Assembly: GCA_019637555.1 (NCBI GenBank)
Contig: JAHBVK010000050.1
Coordinates: 1-46,818, forward strand
Length of the DNA stretch: 46,818 nt
Reading direction: 5' to 3'
Source: Anaerolineae bacterium
Lineage (GTDB): Bacteria > Chloroflexota > Anaerolineae > Aggregatilineales > UBA2796
Numbering within the stretch: the stretch's first letter is position 1; each line of letters opens with the position of its first letter. Positions 26,393 through 34,097 of this stretch are shown piece by piece. The notes under the pieces are model-generated. The model had not been told where the DNA came from and made no database searches. It saw only the letters and a list, made by a program, of their open reading frames with translations. The translations under genes and the position numbers were made by a program.

Positions 26393-26962
26393 GTGAGAAA
26401 AGTTGTCTACTGCCTAAATATGTCGCTCGATGGTTTCGTTGAGGATGCCAAGGGTTCACTCGACTGGAGTAATCCCGATGAGGAACTGCACCGCTTCTTC
26501 AACGAGCAGGAACGGGAGTTTGATCTTCAGTTGTACGGGCGTCGGATATACGAGGGCATGGCAGCTCACTGGACGACAGCGCATACCAACACTTCCGCGC
26601 CAGCCCATGAGATCGAGTACGCCCGCATCTGGCAGAGCATACCCAAAATAGTGTTCTCCAAGACCCTTCAGCAAGTTGGTGCGAATGCACGGCTGGTGAG
26701 CGACAACATTGCCGAAGAGGTCAGCGCGTTGAAAGCGCAGCCCGGCAAGGACATGGTGGTTTGTGGCGCTGGCATCGCGGCGAGTTTTATGCAGCTCGAC
26801 TTGATTGATGAATTCCGCCCCATCATCCATCCTGTCGTTCTGGGAGGTGGTAAACCGATGTTCCCGCCGCTGGACAAGCTGATCAACTTGCGGCTGATTG
26901 ATACGCGGCGATTCGGCAGTGGGGTTGTCCAACTGCGCTATCAGCGGGTAGCGCAAGCGTAG
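26393..26962 (+). CDS. Dihydrofolate reductase-like (RibD C-terminal domain) protein
   Basis: 189 aa. Reductase fold of the RibD_C/YyaP type: RKVVYCLNMSLDGFVEDAKGSLDW, FDLQLYGRRIYEGMA, PKIVFSKTL, KDMVVCGAGIAASFMQLDLIDEFRPIIHPVVLGGGKPMFP. These stand-alone proteins resemble dihydrofolate and deazaflavin-type reductases and bind NADPH; their substrates are mostly unknown. The GTG at 26393 with GGGGAG 9 nt upstream is the best start; a longer frame from 26279 has no family sequence. It is a single-gene unit. Confidence 0.88.
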   Translation: MRKVVYCLNMSLDGFVEDAKGSLDWSNPDEELHRFFNEQEREFDLQLYGRRIYEGMAAHWTTAHTNTSAPAHEIEYARIWQSIPKIVFSKTLQQVGANARLVSDNIAEEVSALKAQPGKDMVVCGAGIAASFMQLDLIDEFRPIIHPVVLGGGKPMFPPLDKLINLRLIDTRRFGSGVVQLRYQRVAQA

Positions 26963-27067
26963 TAATTTAACCCGAGTTGTGGGTAACTTGACCTCACCCC
27001 TACCTCCCCTCCGTTGAGGATTGAAGGGCGGACAGGGATAGCAACGCATGGAGAGAGGCAGCGCCCA

Positions 27068-27117
27068 CCGGACGCTAAAGCATCCGGCTATAAGCACGAA
27101 GCACCGTAAACGGCGCT
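27068..27117 (-). repeat. Twin-hairpin repeat, family B copy 1 (reverse)
   Basis: On the plus strand: CCGGACGCTAAAGCATCCGG (27068-27087), the 12-nt linker CTATAAGCACGA, then AGCACCGTAAACGGCGCT (27100-27117). Its reverse complement matches 34013-34061 segment by segment. Confidence 0.8.
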
Positions 27118-27148
27118 AAAACAAGTACTATTGAGTACTATTATTTCA

Positions 27149-27317
27149 GCCCGAAGCTGATGAACTTTGACTAATAAATTCGGGGACTCAGGTAGTCACT
27201 TCCCGAAACGGATCACCCTCTCCCGCTTGCGGGATGAGGGCAGGGGGTGAGGGTTTGCGTGCCAACAGCCAACCCTCAGTTTCCGAATCATTTTCTCAAA
27301 GTTCATCAATCTCCGGC
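27149..27317. repeat. Imperfect ~35-bp terminal inverted repeats (MITE-like)
   Basis: TGATGAACTTTGA at 27158-27170 is inverted as TCAAAGTTCATCA at 27296-27308. Matching ATTCGG/CCGAAT blocks lie at equal distance inside, and weaker GC-rich similarity lies outside, about 26 of 35 positions. About 100 bp lie between the arms. Confidence 0.5.
27215..27253. repeat. Half copy of the ~93-bp element
   Basis: CCCTCTCCCGCTTGCGGGA followed by TGAGGGCAGGGGGTGAGGG corresponds to one hairpin and the right arm of the elements at 12604 and 31736; the left arm is missing. Confidence 0.6.
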
Positions 27318-27341
27318 TGCTGACATTCTGCTCGTGAGCTA

Positions 27342-28529
27342 CTACGCTACGCTCGATGGTTGCGCTTCTAGTGCGGTCTTCATGCGCGTCAACGCCTGCT
27401 CCAACTGAGCACGCGGGCAGCCGAAGTTCAAGCGGATGAATCCCTCGTAGCCTGATCCAAAATTCTTGCCTTCGCCCAGAGCCACCTTGCCATGCGTCAG
27501 GAAAAACTCGTATGGACTCGGTTCGAGGTTGAGCGCACGGCAGTCCAACCACGCGAGGTAGGTTCCCTCCGGCGAGGTCAGCTTGATCTGCGGCAGTTCG
27601 CGGCGGATGAAATCCACCAGATAATCGCGGTTGCCGCGCAGATAGACCAGCAATTCTGACAACCACTCAGCGCCCTGTGTATATGCCGCTGTCGCGCCGA
27701 TGATGCCCATCAATCCGGCGTGCGGAACCATGTAGCCGATTGCCTTCTCGTACATTTCCAGCATTTCTTTGCTCTGCACCACCATGTAACCGAGTCCCAG
27801 CCCCGGCATGTTGAAGGTTTTGCTCGGCGCGTTCAAGGTGACGGTACGCTGTGCCACTTCCGGCGACAGTGAGGCGATAGGCGCGTGATGCACACCGGGT
27901 TCTAGGATCAAGTCGGCGTGAATCTCGTCGGAGACGATGTATAGATTATGCTTGAGCAGGATTTCCGCCAGCGTTTCCAGTTCCTTGCGAGTGAGCACGC
28001 GCCCCAGCGGATTATGCGGATTACACAGCAGCGCCACTTTGGTGCGCGGCGTGATCGCTTTCTCCAACGCGTCGAAGTCGATTTCATGGCGTAAGACGCC
28101 GTTCGTTTCCGTCGCCACCATATCCACGCGATCCAGCGTCTTGCCTGCGCTGGCAATCGCCATCATGAACGGCGGATAGTTGGGCAGGATGCCGAGCGCA
28201 CCATCGCCTGCTTCACCGAACACCCGCGCCCACGCGAACAGCGGACTAACCAGATTAGGCACAAAGTGAAGCTGATCCGCCTCGAACTCGAAGTGGTAAT
28301 GATCCTTCGCCCACGCCTGAATCGCGCTGCGGAGTTCCGCTGATCCATCCATCATGCCGTAACCGAAGGTGCCGTGTTCGGCGCGTTTCTTCAGGGCTTC
28401 GCTCACGGCAGGCGGCGACAGGAAATCCATATCCGCTACCCACATCGGGATCACGTCTTCAGCATACACGTTCCACTTACCGCTGTCGCTGCGACGGCGG
28501 TCTAACTTAACATCGAAATCGAACGGCAT
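27342..28529 (-). CDS. MalY/PatB-type PLP aminotransferase (cystathionine beta-lyase-like)
   Basis: 395 aa. Fold-type I PLP enzyme. The N-terminus DRRRSDSGKWNVYAEDVIPMWVADMDFLSPPAV is typical of the MalY/PatB group. CNPHNPLGRVLTRKEL, YIVSDEIHADLI and NAPSKTFNMPGLG with the Schiff-base lysine near residue 237 follow, and the C-terminus has FIRLNFGCPRAQLEQAL. The group usually cleaves C-S bonds of cystathionine or cysteine. The ATG at 28529 overlaps the last base of the upstream chelatase gene stop, indicating co-translation. The exact substrate is not certain; histidinol-phosphate aminotransferase is unlikely. Confidence 0.92.
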   Translation of the reverse strand: MPFDFDVKLDRRRSDSGKWNVYAEDVIPMWVADMDFLSPPAVSEALKKRAEHGTFGYGMMDGSAELRSAIQAWAKDHYHFEFEADQLHFVPNLVSPLFAWARVFGEAGDGALGILPNYPPFMMAIASAGKTLDRVDMVATETNGVLRHEIDFDALEKAITPRTKVALLCNPHNPLGRVLTRKELETLAEILLKHNLYIVSDEIHADLILEPGVHHAPIASLSPEVAQRTVTLNAPSKTFNMPGLGLGYMVVQSKEMLEMYEKAIGYMVPHAGLMGIIGATAAYTQGAEWLSELLVYLRGNRDYLVDFIRRELPQIKLTSPEGTYLAWLDCRALNLEPSPYEFFLTHGKVALGEGKNFGSGYEGFIRLNFGCPRAQLEQALTRMKTALEAQPSSVA

Positions 28530-29725
28530 TATTCCCCCAGAATGGTTGTGATCTGACTGCGTATATTATCGTCTTCGCGCTGCTGGTCGCTGATGTAATC
28601 GACCATGAAGGCGCTGCGGCGCTGACGTAACGCTAGCGGCGCGACGGCGCGGACATCGCGCACATCGGCGAATTCGCGCCCGTCAGCGGCGGCGTGAGCG
28701 CGTGCCGCCTCGAACATGGTGTACTCGGCGCGGTGCGAATCAATATCCAGCACGCGCACGAGATCGAGTCCTAATTTGATCGCGCCTTCGTCCAAGCGCA
28801 CATCGCGCAGCAGTTCCCGCGCTACCATGACTTCTTCCCGCGCGGAGATCGTCGCTTCCGCCCATTCGTGCATGAACAGGCGCGCATTACTGCGGTAAGC
28901 GCGCACGCGGTTATAAATCTCCAAGCGTTCTTCGGAGTCCATCAGTCCGCGCACATTGACGCGCAACCCGAAGCGATCTAGCAACTGCGGGCGCAGATTG
29001 CCCTCTTCGGGATTCATCGAGCCGATCAGCACGAAACGGGATCGGTACGTGCCTGCCATCGCGCCACGCCGCACGGTATAACTCCCCGCCGCCGCCGCGT
29101 CAAGGATCGCGTCCACGATGGTATCTTCCAGCAAGTTGACTTCATCGACGTACAGCAGATTCTGATCGGCGCGGGCGAGGATGCCCCGTTCCAGCTTCAC
29201 TTTGCTCTGCGCGACGGCGATCCGTTCGTTGATGCCGCCGACCACATCATCCAACCGCGCGTTCAGCGGTAACTCGATCAGCTTAACTGGCTCCAAGCGC
29301 GTGATCGGCATTCCGGCTTCCAGCTTGGCGGCACATTCGGCGCACACGCCCTCGCGTCCCTCGCGCTCGTAATCCTCGGGCATACAGCCTTCGGGACAGG
29401 TGCTAACTTCCACCTCCGGCAGCAGTGTGTTCAGACTGCGTACCGCCGTCGTCTTGCCCGTGCCGCGCGGACCGATCAACAGTACGCCGCCAATCGCCGG
29501 ATTGATCACCGAGAGCAGCAGCGCGGTTCGCATCTCCGTTTGCCCGACCAGCGCCAGAAACGGAAACGGCACTTGATCCGATAAGCCAGAGTCTTCGCTC
29601 TGGGTGCGAATCACTTTGCGCGCACCCGACTCGTTGAGGATTCGCAGCAGCGCCGAAGGTAAGTGTCCCTCCGGCGGTGCGTCTCCGTTCAGTTCTGGTA
29701 GTACATCATTCCCATTTCGGGTCAT
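28529..29725 (-). CDS. BchI/ChlI-like AAA+ ATPase (magnesium chelatase subunit I family)
   Basis: 398 aa. AAA+ core with Walker A GPRGTGKT (about 80-87), Walker B LLYVDEVNLLED (about 192-203), the chelatase-type insert GAMAGTYRSRFVLIGSMNPEEG and sensor region LLDRFGLRV. Between them lie four cysteines, C-x3-C and C-x2-C (about 109-130), which could bind zinc. Mg-chelatase needs D and H subunits; neither is in the window and there are no other bacteriochlorophyll genes, so a role in tetrapyrrole synthesis is not shown. It could be a stand-alone MoxR-like chaperone or work with a cobaltochelatase elsewhere. The N-terminal 50 residues are an extension. The ATG at 29725 has no clear ribosome site. 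Confidence 0.87.
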   Translation of the reverse strand: MTRNGNDVLPELNGDAPPEGHLPSALLRILNESGARKVIRTQSEDSGLSDQVPFPFLALVGQTEMRTALLLSVINPAIGGVLLIGPRGTGKTTAVRSLNTLLPEVEVSTCPEGCMPEDYEREGREGVCAECAAKLEAGMPITRLEPVKLIELPLNARLDDVVGGINERIAVAQSKVKLERGILARADQNLLYVDEVNLLEDTIVDAILDAAAAGSYTVRRGAMAGTYRSRFVLIGSMNPEEGNLRPQLLDRFGLRVNVRGLMDSEERLEIYNRVRAYRSNARLFMHEWAEATISAREEVMVARELLRDVRLDEGAIKLGLDLVRVLDIDSHRAEYTMFEAARAHAAADGREFADVRDVRAVAPLALRQRRSAFMVDYISDQQREDDNIRSQITTILGE

Positions 29726-29752
29726 AGGCTACTTCTACAACTATCTCTACCG

Positions 29753-30274
29753 TTATCTCTTTAAGCGGATGCGGCGGGTACTTTCGCGCTGGCGCTGCTG
29801 CTTGCGATACGCCTGACGCTCCTGCGCCTCCGCCATATCCGCTTCTTCTTCGGGATTGCTTGCCAGCAGTGGGGGAATGCGACGCGGCTTGCCCTGACCA
29901 TCCAGCGCCACGTAGACGACGTAAGCGGTGTTGGTATGTGATTTGTCGCCCGTCAGCGGATTTTCCGCCACTACTTCCACGCGTGCTTCCATCGACGTTT
30001 TGCCCGCGTAGGTCAGCGATGCTTCCACCGTGACCACGTAACCGACGTAGATCGGCTCGATGAAGGTCATCGAATCGATGGCGACGGTGACGCACAACGA
30101 CTGCGCGTGCCGCATCGCTGCCAGCGCACCCGCCTCGTCCACCATCTTCATGATCACGCCACCATGCACGTTACCGACGTGATTGGCGTCTTGTGGTCCC
30201 ATTAACTGACTCAGGTGGATGCGTGACTGCTCAATCGTCTTGCCTTCCGCCGCTGTTTCTACTGAGTCGCTCAT
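29753..30274 (-). CDS. Hotdog-fold acyl-CoA thioesterase (YciA/BACH-like)
   Basis: 173 aa. GPQDANHVGNVHGGVIMKMVDEAGALAAMRHAQ is the hotdog helix with the catalytic Asn/His-Gly-Gly and Asp/Glu environment of acyl-CoA thioesterases; VTVAIDSMTFIEPIYVGYVVTVEASLTYAGKTSMEARVEV completes the fold. It hydrolyses acyl-CoA to acid and CoA. A charged C-terminal tail (about 145-173) is not part of the fold. The ATG overlaps the preceding gene's stop by one base (TAATG), so translation is coupled. The chain-length preference is unknown. Confidence 0.9.
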   Translation of the reverse strand: MSDSVETAAEGKTIEQSRIHLSQLMGPQDANHVGNVHGGVIMKMVDEAGALAAMRHAQSLCVTVAIDSMTFIEPIYVGYVVTVEASLTYAGKTSMEARVEVVAENPLTGDKSHTNTAYVVYVALDGQGKPRRIPPLLASNPEEEADMAEAQERQAYRKQQRQRESTRRIRLKR

Positions 30275-30654
30275 TATTCCCCTAAGTCCTTACGTCGATC
30301 CGATAGACGCTTGAAGATGTCTTCTTCTTCCTCCAACACGTCAACCGTATCGTAACTCAGTTCCGCCATCTGGGGTGGCAGTGGGGCGCGTCCGGGCAAA
30401 TTCGAGGGCTTGACGGCGGGTTTCGCCAGCGGCTTGTCCTGCAGGGGACGACGCTGCGCGGCACGTTTGCGGAGGATGCGTCCGTCTTTGCTCAGGGTGC
30501 CGATCCATTCGCCGTCACGGGTGTAGACGCTGCGCTCCGCGCCGTCGATGTAGCCAACGTACTCACCGCGCGTATCGAAGATGTGAGGGGCAACCAGCGT
30601 CGCCATCCAATCGCCAACGGTGGTGTAGATAAAGAAAGGTTTAACGTCCGACAT
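30274..30654 (-). CDS. Small protein resembling the 4-fold beta-flower family
   Basis: 126 aa. Repeated short beta motifs, FDTRGEYVGYIDG, VYTRDGEWIGTLSKDGRIL, resemble the 4-fold beta-flower domain; a Pro-rich disordered segment and an acidic helix (VLEEEEDIFKRLSDRRKDL) follow. Function unknown. First gene of a minus-strand operon with a thioesterase, a BchI-like ATPase and an aminotransferase. A TGATATAAT extended -10 lies 43 bp upstream of the start. Confidence 0.7.
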   Translation of the reverse strand: MSDVKPFFIYTTVGDWMATLVAPHIFDTRGEYVGYIDGAERSVYTRDGEWIGTLSKDGRILRKRAAQRRPLQDKPLAKPAVKPSNLPGRAPLPPQMAELSYDTVDVLEEEEDIFKRLSDRRKDLGE

Positions 30655-30696
30655 CTTAGAAACCTTTCGCTCAATGAAGCCTGAATAAACAGCGAA

Positions 30697-30705
30697 ATTA
30701 TATCA
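30697..30705 (-). promoter_or_regulatory. Extended -10 promoter for the minus-strand operon
   Basis: TGATATAAT on the minus strand, a consensus extended -10 element. About 43 bp before the ATG at 30654. A -35 is not evident, as is usual for extended -10 promoters. Confidence 0.55.
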
Positions 30706-30734
30706 CAGCCCACCGCCTCTACTTTCGCGCTGGC

Positions 30735-30740
30735 TATAAT
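30735..30740 (+). promoter_or_regulatory. -10 box for the PfkB kinase gene
   Basis: TATAAT 33 bp before the ATG at 30773; no good -35 was found at 17 bp. It lies about 30 bp from the divergent minus-strand -10, so the two promoters are nearly back to back. Confidence 0.5.
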
Positions 30741-30772
30741 ACCTGCATACCAACTGTGACGGTGAGAGAGTT

Positions 30773-31684
30773 ATGGCGCGCATCCTCGTCTCCGGTCTGA
30801 TCAACATCGAAACCACGCTCAAAGTGGAGAGCTTTCCGATCCACTACCAGCCAGTCAGCTACCCCTTCTTTGGCATCAATACGACGGTATCCGGCGTCGG
30901 CTTGAACATCAGTAAGGCGCTGACCACACTGGGCGATGAGGTGCGTCTGTGTTCACTCGTCGGGCGCGATCTCGCCGGATCGCTGGTGCGGCAAACACTG
31001 ATCGATCATCACATCAGCGCCGAGTGGGTGATCGACGGACTCGCCAACACTTGCCAATCCTTGATCCTCTACGCGCCCGACGGCAGCCGCATGATCTTCA
31101 CCGACCTCAAGGACATCCAAGAGACGCCCTATCCGCAATCTCACTTCGACTCCGCGCTCAACGGCTGCGATGTCTGCGTGCTCTGCAACATCAACTACTC
31201 ACGCCCATTTTTAAGTCAGGCAAAAGCCGCTGGCAAGCTGATCGTCAGCGACGTTCACGCGATCAGCGATCTGGATGATACTTACAACCGCGATTTCATG
31301 TCCGCCGCTGACATCCTCTTTCTGAGCGATGCCAAGCTGCCGATCCCAGCGCAAGAGTGGGCGCGTGAACTGCAATCTCGCTACGGCACGCCGATTCTCG
31401 TGATCGGCATGGGCGCTCATGGCGCACTACTCGCCGTCAACGCGGATAACACCATGCGCCACTATCCCGCCGTCAGGACCCGCCCCGTGATCAATACCGT
31501 TGGCGCGGGTGATGCGCTGCTCTCCAGTTTCCTGCACTACTATCTGAAAACCAGAAATCCTTACGACGCTCTCGATCACGCCATGATCTTCGCCTCGTAC
31601 AAGATCGGTGCTGTCGGTGCGGCAGAGGGCTTCCTCGATGATTCGGGCGTCGAAGCGTGGAAACAAAAGAAGCACGGATCGTGA
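30773..31684 (+). CDS. PfkB-family carbohydrate kinase
   Basis: 303 aa. Ribokinase fold: N-terminal GLINIETTLKVESFP, GVGLNISKALTTLGDEVRLCSLVGRDLAGSLVRQTL (glycine-rich substrate lid and first signature), and the C-terminal NTVGAGDALLSSFLHY with the catalytic Asp of GAGD. It phosphorylates a sugar or nucleoside; the substrate cannot be told from sequence. A GAGAGAG stretch precedes the ATG. It is a lone plus-strand gene with a -10 box at 30735 and a repeat element after it. Confidence 0.9.
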   Translation: MARILVSGLINIETTLKVESFPIHYQPVSYPFFGINTTVSGVGLNISKALTTLGDEVRLCSLVGRDLAGSLVRQTLIDHHISAEWVIDGLANTCQSLILYAPDGSRMIFTDLKDIQETPYPQSHFDSALNGCDVCVLCNINYSRPFLSQAKAAGKLIVSDVHAISDLDDTYNRDFMSAADILFLSDAKLPIPAQEWARELQSRYGTPILVIGMGAHGALLAVNADNTMRHYPAVRTRPVINTVGAGDALLSSFLHYYLKTRNPYDALDHAMIFASYKIGAVGAAEGFLDDSGVEAWKQKKHGS

Positions 31685-31735
31685 TTCGTGCTTCTTGTCT
31701 CTGGTATGCAGCCTTGAACGAAGTGCTAAACTCTA

Positions 31736-31829
31736 CCCTCACCCCCAACCCCTCTCCCGCAAGCGGGAGAAGGGCAAAATCAGACTCTCCCTCTAACCGC
31801 TTGCGGGAGAGGGGGCTGGGGGGTGAGGG
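31736..31829 (+). repeat. ~93-bp inverted-end element, copy 2
   Basis: Left arm CCCTCACCCCCAACCCCTCT (31736-31755) and right arm ending CTGGGGGGTGAGGG (31808-31829) are near-inverted repeats. The inner hairpin TCTCCCGC-AA-GCGGGAGA is at 31753-31770, with a second, imperfect one near 31792-31810. It lies 51 bp after the PfkB stop and 8 bp from the ferritin-like gene's stop, so it may serve as the transcript end of both convergent genes. Confidence 0.8.
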
Positions 31830-31836
31830 CGATCTT

Positions 31837-32826
31837 CTATCCCGTCACCGCTGGAGCAGCCGCGCAGCCGCCCGTCGCTGCGACCACATCTGATCGGACG
31901 AAGCCGCGCGATTCCACCTGATACCAAGTGAAGCCATCGGCATCGCCCGCCTGACCAGTAACCATCAGCGTCGCTCCCGGCTTCAGCTTATCAATGATAT
32001 TCGCATTGATGCTGGCACCGTCGCGGATATTGACGTTGTAATCGCCGCCAGAGGTCACTGTACAATCGCCAGTAGCTGCCGCGCCTGCCTCTCCGAACAG
32101 CGTCGGATCAGTGAATGGCTTGACAGGAAGTACGCCTACATCCCCGATCACTTCTCGGATCATATCGGCAGTGGGGAACGACTTCGGACCACTGAAGTTT
32201 GCGCCGCCTTCGAGGAACGGCTGCAAAATTGGAGTGGCATCCGAAACGTTGTAGATCAGCGCCTGAGCGAGCGCCACATGATTAGGCACACGTCCACCGA
32301 TCTGACGGATCAGCGCCAGATGTACTTGCTCCACAGCTACGATTTGCGCTGCTGCTGCTGCAACCAGCGGATTTCCCAACTCGCTGATCCGGCGCACCGC
32401 CGCCAGATACGCCGCGACGAAGGCAGCTTCTGCCCGTTCGGTGATCTGCGAGAACTGCTCCCGATCTGTGTACACGTTCTGCGGGAAGTAGAACTCCGTC
32501 GCTAGTGTGCGTCCGCCATTAGCATTCAGAAATTCCAGATGTTGCAGTTCAGCGTCGATAGCGGATTTGAGGTAATTGATCTCGGCGGGCGTTAGCGCGA
32601 TGCTGCTATCCGTCAGCACATTGTAGTAGTGGGTGCAAGCCAGTGTTTCCGCTGTTGCTGCCAGATTAAAGATCGTCATGGCATCGTCGCCTGCATCTTG
32701 ACCAAACACCTGACGATAGCCGAACAACGTATCGAACCCGACCAGCGCCGCACCTGTGATCACCGCCGCCGTCGCGCCACCCTTCAACAGATCGCGCCGT
32801 GACATACGCGTTTTCATTGCTGTCAT
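31837..32826 (-). CDS. Tat-exported ferritin-like protein with C-terminal SH3-like domain
   Basis: 329 aa. A twin-arginine signal (SRRDLLKGGATAAVITGAALVG) is followed by a ferritin-like helical bundle. It has Glu in TAETLACTHYY, the ExxH of AELQHLEFL, Glu in ITERAEAAF and the ExxH of AVEQVHLAL, which are the ligands expected of a di-iron centre. After about residue 240 a Cys-flanked SH3-like domain (DYNVNIRDGASINANIIDKLKPGATLMV...WYQVESRGFVRSDVV) is added. AAGGAGAAG lies upstream of the ATG at 32826. The paralog at 33070 lacks the SH3 part. Export folded with cofactor is implied; iron storage or oxidase activity is unproven. Confidence 0.87.
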   Translation of the reverse strand: MTAMKTRMSRRDLLKGGATAAVITGAALVGFDTLFGYRQVFGQDAGDDAMTIFNLAATAETLACTHYYNVLTDSSIALTPAEINYLKSAIDAELQHLEFLNANGGRTLATEFYFPQNVYTDREQFSQITERAEAAFVAAYLAAVRRISELGNPLVAAAAAQIVAVEQVHLALIRQIGGRVPNHVALAQALIYNVSDATPILQPFLEGGANFSGPKSFPTADMIREVIGDVGVLPVKPFTDPTLFGEAGAAATGDCTVTSGGDYNVNIRDGASINANIIDKLKPGATLMVTGQAGDADGFTWYQVESRGFVRSDVVAATGGCAAAPAVTG

Positions 32827-32883
32827 ATCATCTTCTCCTTACCGATACCAATAACGACTAAATAGTGAGATGTGCCAACTGTA

Positions 32884-32903
32884 CCCGGCGCTTAAGCACC
32901 GGG
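32884..32903. repeat. Hairpin resembling family B second stem
   Basis: CCCGG-CGCTTAAGCA-CCGGG with an inner GCTTAAGC palindrome. Close in style to the CCGGACGCTAAAGCATCCGG hairpin at 27068, but no first hairpin is recognisable next to it. Confidence 0.5.
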
Positions 32904-32942
32904 CTGAAACGAGGTGCTAGTACGTTATCCGTGCATTCATCT

Positions 32943-32958
32943 TGATGCTTGAGCATCA
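32943..32958. repeat. Short palindrome TGATGCT-TG-AGCATCA
   Basis: A 7-bp stem with a 2-nt loop in the gap between the two ferritin-like genes; probably a decayed member of the repeats found nearby. Confidence 0.4.
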
Positions 32959-32993
32959 GACGTAAAATCAGTCACATGCCAGCTAGATTTCCT

Positions 32994-33051
32994 AACCCAC
33001 TTCAGTGGGTTTCCAGAGTGTTGTAGCCGGAGGTTTCAACCTCCGGTCTAC
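32994..33051 (+). repeat. Twin-hairpin repeat, family A copy 4
   Basis: AACCCACTTCAGTGGGTT (32994-33011), a 15-nt linker ending TTGTAG, CCGGAGGTTTCAACCTCCGG (33027-33046) and TCTAC. It differs from copy 1 in the second stem by an A-T to G-C pair change that keeps pairing. Located between the ferritin-like paralogs, 19 bp after the downstream one's stop. Confidence 0.85.
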
Positions 33052-33069
33052 GCCGGAAATGATCACCGA

Positions 33070-33801
33070 CTACTTCGCAAACAGTGTCGGATCGACGAAC
33101 GGCTTGACCGGCATCACGCCATCGGTGTTGACCACGCTGCGGATCGCCTCTGCGCCGGGGAACTTGCGCGGACCAGCGAAATCTGCGCCGCCTTCGAGGA
33201 ATCCTTGCAGCACGGGCAGCGCCTCTGAAGTGTTCATGAACAGCGCCTGTCCGAGCGACACATGATTGGGCACGCGCCCGCCGATCTGCCGGATCAGCGC
33301 GAGGTGTACCTGTTCGGTCACGGCGACCTGCGCGGCAGTGGCGGCAAGCAGCGGATTGCCCAACTCCGCGATCCGGCGCACCGACGCCAGATACGCCGCC
33401 ACGAATGCCATCTCCGCCTGCTCGGTGATCATCGAGAACTGATCCCGATCCGTGTACACGTTGCGCGGGAAATAGAACTCATCCGCCACCGAACGCGCCT
33501 TATTCGCGTTCAAAAATTCAAGGTGCTGCAATTCAGTGTCCAGTGCCGACTTCAAGTAGGAGACTTCGGCAGGTGTCAGTGCGATGTTGCTATCGGTCAG
33601 CACCGCGTGATAGTGCGTGCAGGCGAGTGTTTCAGCGGTGGCGGCGAGGTTCAGCATCAGTTCAACCGAATCGCCCTCTTGCGCCCGCGCGGTCAGACGG
33701 TCATAACCAAATAGTTGGACGAAGCCAAAGGTCGAAGCACCAGCGACAACAGCCGAGCCTTTCAGAAAATTGCGACGAGAAACGGAAGTTTTCTGGTTCA
33801 T
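33070..33801 (-). CDS. Tat-exported ferritin-like protein
   Basis: 243 aa. A consensus twin-arginine signal, SRRNFLKGSAVVAGASTFGFVQ, precedes the same ferritin-like bundle as the neighbouring gene: ETLACTHYHAVLTDS, ELQHLEFLNANKA, ITEQAEMAFVAAYLASVRRI and TEQVHLALIRQIGGRVPNHV, keeping all presumed di-iron ligands. The C-terminus ends at VKPFVDPTLFAK, exactly where the paralog begins its SH3 extension. The ATG at 33801 has AGGAGA upstream. A tandem duplication with a repeat element between the copies. Physiological role unknown. Confidence 0.87.
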   Translation of the reverse strand: MNQKTSVSRRNFLKGSAVVAGASTFGFVQLFGYDRLTARAQEGDSVELMLNLAATAETLACTHYHAVLTDSNIALTPAEVSYLKSALDTELQHLEFLNANKARSVADEFYFPRNVYTDRDQFSMITEQAEMAFVAAYLASVRRIAELGNPLLAATAAQVAVTEQVHLALIRQIGGRVPNHVSLGQALFMNTSEALPVLQGFLEGGADFAGPRKFPGAEAIRSVVNTDGVMPVKPFVDPTLFAK

Positions 33802-34012
33802 GATCGGTTCTCCTAATGAAATCATTCCATCTATCAATCAGCGAATCACTGCCTCAATTACTCACAAATTTCACTAACGACCAGATCACCAGTTTTGGAT
33901 CTATGCCCGTTGCCAGAATCCTGACTCCCGTCACAAACTCGTCGTTGTGTCGGCTGCCTAGACTCAATCAGTGTTATAGTTTTCGAGATAACTATCAGTT
34001 CGGTCTGCTTTT

Positions 34013-34061
34013 AGCGCCCTTCAGGGTGCTTTGTGCTTATAGCGCGGTGCTTTAGCGCCGC
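34013..34061 (+). repeat. Twin-hairpin repeat, family B copy 2
   Basis: AGCGCCCTTCAGGGTGCT (34013-34030), the 12-nt linker TTGTGCTTATAG (34031-34042), then GCGGTGCTTTAGCGCCGC (34044-34061). It ends 36 bp before the kinase start, so it lies in the kinase's 5' leader or promoter. Confidence 0.8.
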
Positions 34062-34097
34062 ATGATCCAATCGCTCACGGTAAGCTGCAAAGGTCGT

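Larger units (their letters stand above)
26963..27341. other. Repeat-bearing intergenic region
   Basis: 379 bases between convergent genes. It holds a family B twin-hairpin repeat (27068-27117), imperfect terminal inverted repeats (27149-27317) and inside these a half copy of the ~93-bp element (27215-27253). A short direct repeat AGTACTATT occurs twice around 27124-27143. No gene is seen. Confidence 0.7.

Noticed and set aside
28529..29725. Evidence for phototrophy from the BchI-like gene
   Set aside because: A lone I-type ATPase without bchD, bchH or other pigment genes is not enough; such ATPases occur in non-phototrophs.
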